Shown: one piece after another, positions 1 through 5,699 of the stretch
Position numbering within the stretch: the stretch's first letter is position 1
Layout of the letters: each line of letters begins with the position of its first letter
Origin: Bacteroidota bacterium
Lineage (GTDB): Bacteria > Bacteroidota > Bacteroidia > NS11-12g > UBA955
Length of the DNA stretch: 5,699 bases
Direction: 5' to 3'
Assembly (NCBI GenBank): GCA_009918425.1
Contig: RGEC01000144.1
Span: 1 to 5,699, forward strand
Made by a program: the position numbers and the translations under genes
The notes under the pieces: generated by a model
Seen by the model: only the letters and a program-made list of their open reading frames with translations
The model's database searches: none
What the model was told of the DNA's origin: nothing

Positions 1-335
1 ATGGAAGGACCCGAGTTATTCAGATTATGGTTGGTGGCATGCGAGGTGCCATAATATTTAATTCCATTGTTTGGGTCAATGGTGTAACGTACCCATTCGA
101 TAGAGTAAGAACCTGTACGGGTCATTTCAAATATAATGCTGAATGTATCCTGGCGGCTGTTAACGGAATCTGTAACATCTTTACCATCATAGATGAATTC
201 ATCTACAATCCATTCATTAGCTACACGATCACGTTTAGACCTGAGAGAAATACCAGGTCCGTCTTCATATTTACAGGCTGTAAATAGAAATGAAAACAAC
301 ACAACGGCACCACAAAAACGATTTATTTTTCGCAT
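1..335 (-). CDS. Partial lipoprotein, Bacteroidota lipocalin-like hypothetical (C-terminus beyond the left edge)
   Basis: The reading frame opens at an ATG at 335 and stays open for 111 codons to the window edge, so the C-terminus is missing. The N-terminus is a lipoprotein signal: basic residues R2, K3 and R6, a hydrophobic stretch at about residues 9-19, then F-T-A-C with the lipidated Cys at residue 21. Phe at -3 is less usual than Leu. The mature start is CKYEDGPGISLRSK, followed by a W-containing strand (residues 40-50) and 'YDGKDVT'. I associate this layout with small lipocalin-like lipoproteins of Bacteroidota, but this is recollection of a family pattern and no function is known to me. 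The acidic residues just after the Cys could help surface export, which is an inference. The gene lies 91 bp downstream of the receptor gene on the same strand and has its own candidate promoter. It is longer than any opposite-strand frame here, and the signal peptide makes it the real gene. Confidence 0.82.
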   Translation of the reverse strand, partial: MRKINRFCGAVVLFSFLFTACKYEDGPGISLRSKRDRVANEWIVDEFIYDGKDVTDSVNSRQDTFSIIFEMTRTGSYSIEWVRYTIDPNNGIKYYGTSHATNHNLNNSGPS

Positions 336-344
336 AATTTCCAA

Positions 345-376
345 CAAAAATAATGAAGGTATTTTCAATAAAACAA
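345..376 (-). promoter_or_regulatory. Candidate Bacteroidota-type promoter of the lipoprotein gene
   Basis: Read on the minus strand, TATTTTTG (345-352) is a perfect match to the -7 consensus TAnnTTTG. A TTG (374-376) lies 21 bp upstream as a -33 element. The -7 element ends only 9 bp before the ATG at 335, so the leader would be very short. The region is AT-rich, so a chance match is possible. Confidence 0.4.
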
Positions 377-426
377 GTTTACACTCATGTTTTTTATTGC
401 GTGTCTATGTTTTTAGTCATTGACCA

Positions 427-2652
427 TTAAAATGTAGCGGTTACAGCAGTCATGATAATACGTCCGTCTGCAGGTAAAATACCGGGACCAGGATAACCGC
501 CTGCCCTTCTGGTAGCATAGGAAATGTTCATTAAATTATTTATAGAAATTCGGGCTGTTATCTGTTTGTAAATCGGGAAGGAACCATTGAAGTCCCATAC
601 AGTATAACCGGGTAATTTACCCGTTTGAGCGTTGGCTGAAACCATTTCAGTGTTTTGGGCATCGGTAAAAAAGGCAGAAACTTGGCTAAACTGAATATTG
701 AATTGAATTTTTTTGTATTCCAGCCCCAATCCTCCGCGAACAATATTGGCAGGTGCATTTTCTACAAAATTCCCTTTGAGGTTGTTTTCGGTAATGATTC
801 CATTTTTAACAGATGTATAGATAAAACCGTTGTAGCGACCATGGTTATATGAATAACTAACAAATACCGGCATTTTCCATTTTTCAATAGATAACGCCTC
901 CATAATATCAACTTCCAACATGCTCTCAATCCCAAAAGTGGTGGTACTTCCGGCGTTTGTGCGGTAAATATAAATATTGCTGTTGCTGTCTGCCTTGCTA
1001 ATGGATGCTATACGGTTGTTATATTGCAGTACATATGGGCCAATATCTATCCGTAAGAATTTGCCGATATTTCCGCGTAAACCCATATCGGCATTGTAGC
1101 CTGAGGCGTCTTTAAGGTTTGGATCAATCACGTCGGTGGTGTTGTTTTGAACCAGATCTGAGAATAAAACAGGCCGGTAAGCTTTGGAAAAATTGGCATA
1201 AAATTCTGCATGTGGGAAGGCATGAAATTCCATGCCCATGCCGGGAAGAAGAATGCGTCTTCCTCGTTTCTCAGTTCGTGTTAAAATTTCCTCTCCATTC
1301 GTCGAGTATCCAATTCTGCCAGAAGTTTCAGACATTATATTTTCAAAACGGATACCGGGGATTATCAACCACTTTTTACCTAACCTGAATACGTTTTCAA
1401 AATAGCCGGCTGTGTTTAGTGTTTTAAATCGTAAATCTACCGGGAATAGAGGAGTCGAAATGCTGAAATCAGCATCGCTACCTGCAGTTCCCATGCCTTT
1501 CTGACTCCGTTTTGTGCTGCCCTGATAATACCGTATTCCGGCGGTAAATGTGTGTTTTTGACTACCCAATTTGTAGTCGTGTAGCATCGATAATTCTGTG
1601 CCGTAATTTTGATAAAGATCACGGGAAACTTCACGGACGGCATATTTACCTGTAAACGCGTTCACAGTATCGGAGGTCGTGGCCGGTTTTAGAAAACCTA
1701 CACTTTTTCTGTCGCCGAAAAGATAGAATGTTTTAATTTGTAGACGTGTATTTTCATCTATGTCCCAGTTCATTTTTAGTGCGCTGATGTACCAGGGAAT
1801 GTTCATCCAGTTTCTTCCACGGTAGCTCGCCTTAGGGTTTTGAAGAAACTGGTCTTCCGTTAATCCACCCGGTTGCTGGCTCAGCATAGCATATGCAGTT
1901 TGCTCCGCAGTCAAGTTAAGGTTTTGCCTTACTTTCCAGGTGAACGTTCCAAACAGTATTTTGGTTTGAAACCGACTGTTTTGCCTCCAGCCGTCTCCCT
2001 CACGTTGATCATAAAACACGTAATAATTCAGTTTTTTTGTGTTTCCGCCAACGGCATTGTATGTGTTTACAAGGCCATAACTTCCCAATGTCTGTTGTGT
2101 TTCAAACTGAAGTGGTTTATTGATGTCGCTTCCGTCTTTCAAAACATAATTGACCATTCCGCCAAACTGCGGCCCATACTGCAGGGAACCGGCACCGCGA
2201 ACCACCTGTATTTTTTGAACCGCCTGCATCGGTGGATTGTAATAGGCTTCCGGATAGCCAAAGGGATCGGAGGCTATGTCATAGCCGTTTTGTCGGTTAT
2301 TGAATTCCCAGCTTCGGTTTGGACTTAATCCACGTGCTGCTATGCCAATTTGTATTCCCGATGCATCGCTTTCCCAAACATGAATGCCGGGGACTTTGGC
2401 CATGATTTGTCGCATACTGTTGTTCACCACAATGGCATTAAGATTTTTCAGCAGAATGAGATTGTTTTTCTTCCCTGCGTAAATATGGGTGCCAACAATT
2501 TCGGGCAGGTGAATGGTGTTGTGGTTTCTGGCTGTTCCCACCACGTTCACATCCGGCAGATAAACCGGCTTGCCTGTGTCGCGGTTGTCCCAAGCATTGA
2601 CATCAGCGTATGTCAGAAACATTAGGATTGCAGCTGTAACTAAGCGCTTCAC
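427..2652 (-). CDS. TonB-dependent outer-membrane receptor, FecA-like (iron complex uptake)
   Basis: This complete 741-residue protein imports a ligand across the outer membrane using TonB energy. Residues 1-20 look like a Sec signal peptide (MKRLVTAAILMFLTY.., V-N-A before W21). A TonB-box-like 'LPDVNVVGT' follows at about 32-40. The plug domain spans roughly 58-173 and includes 'KVPGIHVWE', 'GIAARGLSPNRS', 'DPFGYPEAYYNPP' and 'VVRGAGSLQYGPQFGG'. The last two resemble the plug of ferric dicitrate receptors (FecA). The rest is a 22-strand-type barrel ending in Phe741, as expected for BAM-assembled porins. A C-terminal 'RRAGGYPGPGILPADGR' is also typical of this subfamily. There is no N-terminal carboxypeptidase-regulatory-like domain and no FecI/FecR or SusD partner next to it, so it is not a SusC. 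The start is GTG at 2652: a stop lies 12 codons upstream in frame and no ATG lies between. Exact substrate is unknown; an iron chelate is the best inference, supported by the operators upstream. Confidence 0.93.
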   Translation of the reverse strand: MKRLVTAAILMFLTYADVNAWDNRDTGKPVYLPDVNVVGTARNHNTIHLPEIVGTHIYAGKKNNLILLKNLNAIVVNNSMRQIMAKVPGIHVWESDASGIQIGIAARGLSPNRSWEFNNRQNGYDIASDPFGYPEAYYNPPMQAVQKIQVVRGAGSLQYGPQFGGMVNYVLKDGSDINKPLQFETQQTLGSYGLVNTYNAVGGNTKKLNYYVFYDQREGDGWRQNSRFQTKILFGTFTWKVRQNLNLTAEQTAYAMLSQQPGGLTEDQFLQNPKASYRGRNWMNIPWYISALKMNWDIDENTRLQIKTFYLFGDRKSVGFLKPATTSDTVNAFTGKYAVREVSRDLYQNYGTELSMLHDYKLGSQKHTFTAGIRYYQGSTKRSQKGMGTAGSDADFSISTPLFPVDLRFKTLNTAGYFENVFRLGKKWLIIPGIRFENIMSETSGRIGYSTNGEEILTRTEKRGRRILLPGMGMEFHAFPHAEFYANFSKAYRPVLFSDLVQNNTTDVIDPNLKDASGYNADMGLRGNIGKFLRIDIGPYVLQYNNRIASISKADSNSNIYIYRTNAGSTTTFGIESMLEVDIMEALSIEKWKMPVFVSYSYNHGRYNGFIYTSVKNGIITENNLKGNFVENAPANIVRGGLGLEYKKIQFNIQFSQVSAFFTDAQNTEMVSANAQTGKLPGYTVWDFNGSFPIYKQITARISINNLMNISYATRRAGGYPGPGILPADGRIIMTAVTATF

Positions 2653-2669
2653 GATAGACTTTTCAGCAG

Positions 2670-2701
2670 CAAAACAATTGCCTATTTAGAAACATTCCAA
2701 A
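2670..2701 (-). promoter_or_regulatory. Candidate promoter of the TonB-dependent receptor gene
   Basis: On the minus strand a TTTG (2698-2701) is followed after 20 bp by TTGTTTTG (2670-2677), one mismatch from the Bacteroidota -7 consensus TAnnTTTG. Transcription would begin close to 2664, giving a leader of about a dozen bases that contains a GAAAAG purine stretch before the GTG. The -33 TTTG lies inside the left palindrome, so a protein bound there would block the polymerase. This is a pattern match only. Confidence 0.35.
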
Positions 2702-2703
2702 TA
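2683..2703. promoter_or_regulatory. Imperfect palindromic operator copy, proximal to the receptor gene
   Basis: The arms TATTTAGA (2683-2690) and TCCAAATA (2696-2703) surround a 5-bp spacer and differ from perfect symmetry by one base. It has the same arm sequence and spacer length as the perfect palindrome 32 bp further upstream. It overlaps the proposed -33 element of the receptor promoter, which fits repression. The TTTAGA/TCTAAA half-sites are reminiscent of DtxR/IdeR/MntR-type or Fur-type metalloregulator sites, but the regulator is not identifiable from this window. Confidence 0.55.
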
Positions 2704-2713
2704 ATGTGGATAA

Positions 2714-2736
2714 TTATTTAGAGAGATTCTAAATAA
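2714..2736. promoter_or_regulatory. Perfect palindromic operator, probable metalloregulator site
   Basis: The arms TTATTTAGA (2714-2722) and TCTAAATAA (2728-2736) are perfectly complementary around the spacer GAGAT. This is a 9-bp-arm palindrome in the 88-bp gap upstream of the receptor. Its centre (2725) lies 32 bp, about three helical turns, from the centre of the second copy (2693), which suits two dimers on one DNA face. A terminator for the upstream glycosyltransferase gene is less likely because the stem is AT-rich and is not followed by a T-run. Confidence 0.6.
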
Positions 2737-2740
2737 CAAA

Positions 2741-3737
2741 TCAGTAATGACGGTTCTTCCAGTTGGTTTTCAAAGGCAGGATTGCAAAAACAGCGGTTAG
2801 GAGGGTATTTGCAGTGATGAATATTTCATACACTGTAAAACTGAATAAGCCCGGTTTGGGTTCATCAATCAGGCGGTAAATACCTGCAATCAATCTGGTT
2901 TGAAGTATCCATTTTATAACCCAGATAGCCAGGCCTGCTAATGGGTTCAGAATAATTAGCACCGGGATAAAAAAATAAAAGAGTCCAAAAATGCCAAACA
3001 GCACCCACCAGTACCAAGGCAATTCGCGGCCTCCGCTGAGCCAGCGTTTTCGCTGATGCAAAAGTGTTGCAATGCCAAAAATCGGCGCCGAATAGGCAGT
3101 CACTTCTTTTTGCATAATGTTGTTCCATTTCCATCCTTTCTTACAAATCTCGCTGTAGAGTTTATAATCTTCCGTAATGGAAAACTGAATGCCCCGGTAA
3201 CCGCCAACCTGGTGGTATGCGTCTGCCCGTACAATCATATTGTTGCCAACAGCTGTGGCAGGCACACCATTGTAGGAAATGATATTCAGCATACCCATAA
3301 AATAGGCCCAATCCATTTCCTGCATTTTTCCCCACGCGCCGCTGCCTTTCACCACGGTAGTTCCGCTGCATACACCGGTTTCTTGTTCCATGCTGCGCAC
3401 CATGTACTTAGCCCATTCCGGCTTCACCCTGATGTCTGCATCGGTGATGAGGTAAAATTCTCCTTTTGCGAATTCTTCCAGCTGCGCCATCACCCTTGCT
3501 TTGGCTTTCAGTCCGGAATCATCATCCATAATCTCCACAACTTTGATATGCGTATGAAGGGACGCATATTTGGCCAAAATCAATCCTGTTGAATCTGTAC
3601 TTTGGTCGTTTCCTTTCCGGCCAAATTTCAGGCACGGGAAGATATTCATGCTTATATCGGAATAGCGTAATTAATTGCCATAATTGAATGGCAATGTAGG
3701 TGCAGCCAATCGCAATAGCTATCCAGATAACAATCAT
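2741..3737 (-). pseudogene. Family-2 membrane glycosyltransferase, disrupted by an internal deletion and frame change
   Basis: Intact relatives are inverting, processive-type GT2 enzymes anchored in the inner membrane. The true start is the ATG at 3737, overlapping the deacetylase stop as ATGA. The first frame gives one membrane helix (residues 2-26), then RYKHEYLPVPEIW, and then becomes unlike the family. A second frame, open from 3649 to the TGA at 2741, carries the catalytic remainder: 'GNDQSTDSTG' (first Asp region), T-D-A-D (frame-2 residues 69-72, the DxD metal site), T-E-D (159-161, catalytic base region), Q-R-K-R-W (199-203), and hydrophobic segments near 212-250 and 275-295. The expected first beta strand and 'ARNEE' region between the membrane helix and GNDQSTDST, roughly 35-50 residues, is absent. 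The junction falls between 3611 and 3623, where TTTCC is directly repeated (3609-3618). A lost length of 3n+2 bases would explain the frame change. The result should be inactive. An assembly collapse is the main alternative. Confidence 0.8.
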
Positions 3738-4348
3738 GGCAGGACTTTCATTGCGAACCCTTTGTTTTTTAGAAACTCAAGGTAAGCAGGTAAAAGGAAT
3801 TTCAGGTTTTCAAACGCCTTTTCACTGTCGTGAAAAACCACAATGCTGCCATTTCGTGAATGTGTCATTAGTTTTTTGAGGGATTTTTCCCGGTTCAGTT
3901 TTGGGTCGTAATCACAGCTCAGCAAGCTCCACATCACAATTTCAAAACCCTGATTTCGCAGTTTTTTGGCCTGTGACGGTTTTATTCTTCCATATGGCGG
4001 CCTGAACAAGCTTCCGGGAAGTTGAACTGTGGCTTTTTTTACATTATTTATGTAGTCGGCATCCGCATTTTCCCAGCCTTTCAGGTGATTTTGGGTATGA
4101 TTTCCTGTTTTGTGGCCATTTTTTTCAATCAGTTTAATAACATCCGGATACTTTTCGGCATTTTCTCCTACACAAAAAAAAGTAGCTTTCGCTTCATATT
4201 CTGCCAGTTTTTGAATCGCCCAAGGCGTTATTTCGGGATGAGGGCCATCATCGAAGGTCAGGTATACGGCCTTTTCCCCTTTATTTTCTCTCCATCTCCA
4301 ATTCGGAAAAAGTATTGGTAAAATTCCGGGAATCCTGAAAATGTGCAT
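3734..4348 (-). CDS. Polysaccharide deacetylase, NodB-homology (carbohydrate esterase 4 type)
   Basis: This 204-residue protein removes N- or O-acetyl groups from a polysaccharide using a metal ion. All main NodB motifs are present: T-F-D-D-G-P (31-36, catalytic base D33 and metal ligand D34), H-T-Q-N-H (84-88, metal ligands), R-P-P-Y-G (116-120), the W140/D146 region, and F-H-D (172-174, catalytic His). The length suits a single-domain family member. The N-terminus (MHIFRIPGILPILFP) is hydrophobic but short and not a clear signal peptide, so a cytoplasmic or membrane-associated location is possible. I chose the ATG at 4348; two in-frame TTG codons directly upstream are unlikely starts. The gene is first in a two-gene unit with the GT2 gene, which it overlaps by 4 bases. 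This suggests a joint role in making or modifying an envelope or exopolysaccharide, or peptidoglycan. The exact substrate is not known. Confidence 0.92.
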   Translation of the reverse strand: MHIFRIPGILPILFPNWRWRENKGEKAVYLTFDDGPHPEITPWAIQKLAEYEAKATFFCVGENAEKYPDVIKLIEKNGHKTGNHTQNHLKGWENADADYINNVKKATVQLPGSLFRPPYGRIKPSQAKKLRNQGFEIVMWSLLSCDYDPKLNREKSLKKLMTHSRNGSIVVFHDSEKAFENLKFLLPAYLEFLKNKGFAMKVLP

Positions 4349-4356
4349 CAACAAGG

Positions 4357-4388
4357 CAAAATGAACGCTTTTTTATAAATATTCCAAA
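4357..4388 (-). promoter_or_regulatory. Candidate promoter of the deacetylase-glycosyltransferase unit
   Basis: On the minus strand TTTG (4385-4388) is followed after exactly 20 bp by TCATTTTG (4357-4364), one mismatch from TAnnTTTG. The element ends 8 bp before the ATG at 4348, so the leader would be only a few bases long. The spacing is the same as in the candidate receptor promoter. Confidence 0.4.
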
Positions 4389-4400
4389 TGTGCCAATGCT

Positions 4401-4408
4401 TAATTTTG
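4401..4408 (+). promoter_or_regulatory. Candidate -7 element of the kynurenine monooxygenase gene
   Basis: TAATTTTG matches the Bacteroidota -7 consensus TAnnTTTG perfectly and ends 4 bp before the ATG at 4413. No TTG is found at the usual -33 distance. If used, transcription would start at or beside the ATG. The TAA within it is also the in-frame stop that bounds the coding region. Confidence 0.4.
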
Positions 4409-4412
4409 CAGC

Positions 4413-5699
4413 ATGGCTGAAAAGGTTACTTTGGTTGGCGGAGGTCTTTCCGGAGGCTTGCTCTCTGTTTTTCTGGCTCGCAAGGGATACGAAGTGCATG
4501 TGTTTGAACGCAGACCTGATATGCGTCAGGGTAGCTACCAAGGTGGAAGGAGCATTAATCTGGCCTTGTCTACCCGCGGTATCCGCGGATTGGAAAAAGC
4601 GGGAATAGCGAAAGATATTCTTGAAATAGCCATTCCCATGACCGGGCGTATGATGCACGACCGTGCCGGAAATCTGGCTTATCAGCCCTATGGGAAAGAT
4701 GGACAAGCCATTTATTCGGTTTCGCGCGGTTCTCTGAATATCCGACTGCTGCAGCTGGCAGATGCTTTTCCAAACATTCATATGTATTTCGACCATAAAT
4801 GCACGTTCTGCGATCCGGAAAGCGGTATTACCCGCTACACCGATGCAAATGGAAATGCAGTGGAAGACAAGGCAGATATTGTGATTGGTACCGACGGGGC
4901 TTTCAGCGCAGTCCGCGATGCTTTTATGACCGGCAGGTTCAATTACTCACAAACTTATGAGGCACATGGCTACAAGGAACTGGAGATAACCCCCGATGAA
5001 AACGGAGAATTTCGATTGCAGAAAAACTCCCTTCACATTTGGCCCAGAACCAGTTTTATGATGATAGCGTTGCCCAATCCCGGTGGCAATTTCACCTGCA
5101 CGTTGTTTATGCCCTGGGAAGGAGAAAACAGTTTTGCGACCCTTACCACGCCTGAATTGGTAAAAGATTTCTTTCAAAAAGAATTCGGCGATGCTGTAGA
5201 CATGATGCCGGGTCTGGTGGATGATTTCTTTGGCAACCCAACAGGAACGCTGGCCACCATGAGGTGTTATCCCTGGGTGAAGCAGAATGCTGCTTTGCTC
5301 GGAGATTCTGCCCATGCCATTATTCCTTTTTATGGTCAGGGTATGAATTGCTGTTTTGAGGACTGTATTGTGCTGGATGAATTAATTTCAGAGCACAACG
5401 GCAATTGGCACAATGCGCTGAATGAATACCAGAAGGCCCGCAAACCTAACGCAGATGCCATAGCAAACCTGGCCATCCAGAATTTTGTGGAAATGCGCGA
5501 TCTGGTTGGATCAGAAGCCTTCCGTCACCGCAAACATGTAGAACACGACCTTACCGAACTCTACCCCGATTTATTCAAAAGCCAGTATGAGCTAACAACG
5601 TTTCATACCACTCCCTACAAATATGCCTTTGATATGGGAGCTAAAAACGATAAGCTCCTCAACCATATCATTGATGGAAAACTGGAAGACAGGCTTGCA
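4413..5699 (+). CDS. kmo: Kynurenine 3-monooxygenase (FAD-dependent), 3' end outside the window
   Basis: The enzyme hydroxylates L-kynurenine to 3-hydroxykynurenine with NADPH and O2, a step toward quinolinate and NAD. The 429 codons are open to the right edge; family members have about 450-480 residues, so only the tail is missing. The sequence shows the FAD Rossmann motif GGGLSGG (9-15) with E32 ending beta-2, the family hallmark 'GRSINLALS' (45-53), 'GTDGAFSAVR', 'GYKEL', and the second FAD motif G-D-S-A-H-A (297-302) running into 'PFYGQGMNCCFEDC'. With a constant offset of 6, R79, Y93, N357, M361 and Y392 match the human KMO kynurenine-pocket residues R85, Y99, N363, M367 and Y398. The start is secure: a TAA lies four codons upstream and no other start codon intervenes. 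It is transcribed divergently from the deacetylase. Other kynurenine-pathway genes may lie beyond the right edge, but none is visible. Confidence 0.96.
   Translation, partial: MAEKVTLVGGGLSGGLLSVFLARKGYEVHVFERRPDMRQGSYQGGRSINLALSTRGIRGLEKAGIAKDILEIAIPMTGRMMHDRAGNLAYQPYGKDGQAIYSVSRGSLNIRLLQLADAFPNIHMYFDHKCTFCDPESGITRYTDANGNAVEDKADIVIGTDGAFSAVRDAFMTGRFNYSQTYEAHGYKELEITPDENGEFRLQKNSLHIWPRTSFMMIALPNPGGNFTCTLFMPWEGENSFATLTTPELVKDFFQKEFGDAVDMMPGLVDDFFGNPTGTLATMRCYPWVKQNAALLGDSAHAIIPFYGQGMNCCFEDCIVLDELISEHNGNWHNALNEYQKARKPNADAIANLAIQNFVEMRDLVGSEAFRHRKHVEHDLTELYPDLFKSQYELTTFHTTPYKYAFDMGAKNDKLLNHIIDGKLEDRLA

Noticed and set aside
336..426. Terminator between the receptor and lipoprotein genes
   Set aside because: I found only very short arms (for example GTCA/TGAC with one loop base) and T-runs without a stable GC stem. 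Nothing supports an intrinsic terminator in this 91-bp gap.
1873..2328. 151-codon open frame on the plus strand
   Set aside because: It lies wholly inside the receptor coding region, opposite the plug and first barrel strands, and its translation shows no family features. It is a shadow of a well-conserved gene.
2714..2736. The perfect palindrome as terminator of the glycosyltransferase gene
   Set aside because: The stem is nearly all A and T, no T-run follows, and a second copy of the same arms lies nearby. An operator explains both copies better.
3056..3592. 178-codon open frame on the plus strand
   Set aside because: It is antisense to the conserved catalytic part of the glycosyltransferase, is rich in His, Cys and Phe without domain motifs, and has no start context.
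2741..3649. Glycosyltransferase as an intact 302-residue gene starting at the ATG at 3649
   Set aside because: That start has no ribosome site, skips the membrane helix, and begins with 12 residues unlike the family. The ATGA overlap shows that the original start is at 3737.
4349..4354. Two TTG codons upstream as the deacetylase start
   Set aside because: An ATG follows immediately at 4348, and TTG is a rare start codon.
4281..4796. 171-codon open frame on the minus strand covering the divergent region
   Set aside because: It overlaps the 5' end of the kynurenine monooxygenase gene and the start of the deacetylase gene, and its protein resembles nothing recognisable.
4947..5315. 122-codon open frame on the minus strand
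   Set aside because: It is antisense to the monooxygenase, which is supported by conserved active-site residues throughout.

Overview
The window looks like an ordinary chromosomal segment of a member of the Bacteroidota. The evidence is a FecA-like TonB-dependent receptor ending in Phe, a typical Bacteroidota lipoprotein with a 'CKYEDGP' N-terminus, AT-rich translation starts without strong Shine-Dalgarno sequences, and several matches to the Bacteroidota promoter pattern (TTG/TTTG, then about 20 bp, then TAnnTTTG). No RNA gene, CRISPR array or mobile element was seen. Genus cannot be read from this sequence.

Layout from left to right. A minus-strand lipoprotein gene runs off the left edge (1-335). 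After a 91-bp gap comes a complete minus-strand outer-membrane TonB-dependent receptor of the FecA type (427-2652, GTG start). The 88-bp gap upstream of the receptor holds two copies of an AT-rich palindrome (ATTTAGA-N5-TCTAAAT type) whose centres are 32 bp apart. These are probably operators for a metal-dependent repressor. Next is a two-gene minus-strand unit: a NodB-type polysaccharide deacetylase (3734-4348), and a family-2 membrane glycosyltransferase (2741-3737) whose start overlaps the deacetylase stop as ATGA. The glycosyltransferase appears broken. Its N-terminal membrane segment and its catalytic part lie in different frames, and the intervening first part of the GT-A fold is missing. 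A compact 64-bp divergent region then separates the deacetylase from a plus-strand kynurenine 3-monooxygenase gene (4413 to the right edge, no stop reached).

The genes form separate functional blocks: iron-type uptake across the outer membrane, cell-envelope polysaccharide synthesis or modification, and kynurenine metabolism, probably for NAD synthesis or tryptophan breakdown. No new multi-gene system is evident. The points worth a second look are the paired operator, the internal deletion in the glycosyltransferase, and the near-symmetric divergent promoter region in which the monooxygenase -7 element lies only 4 bp from its ATG.
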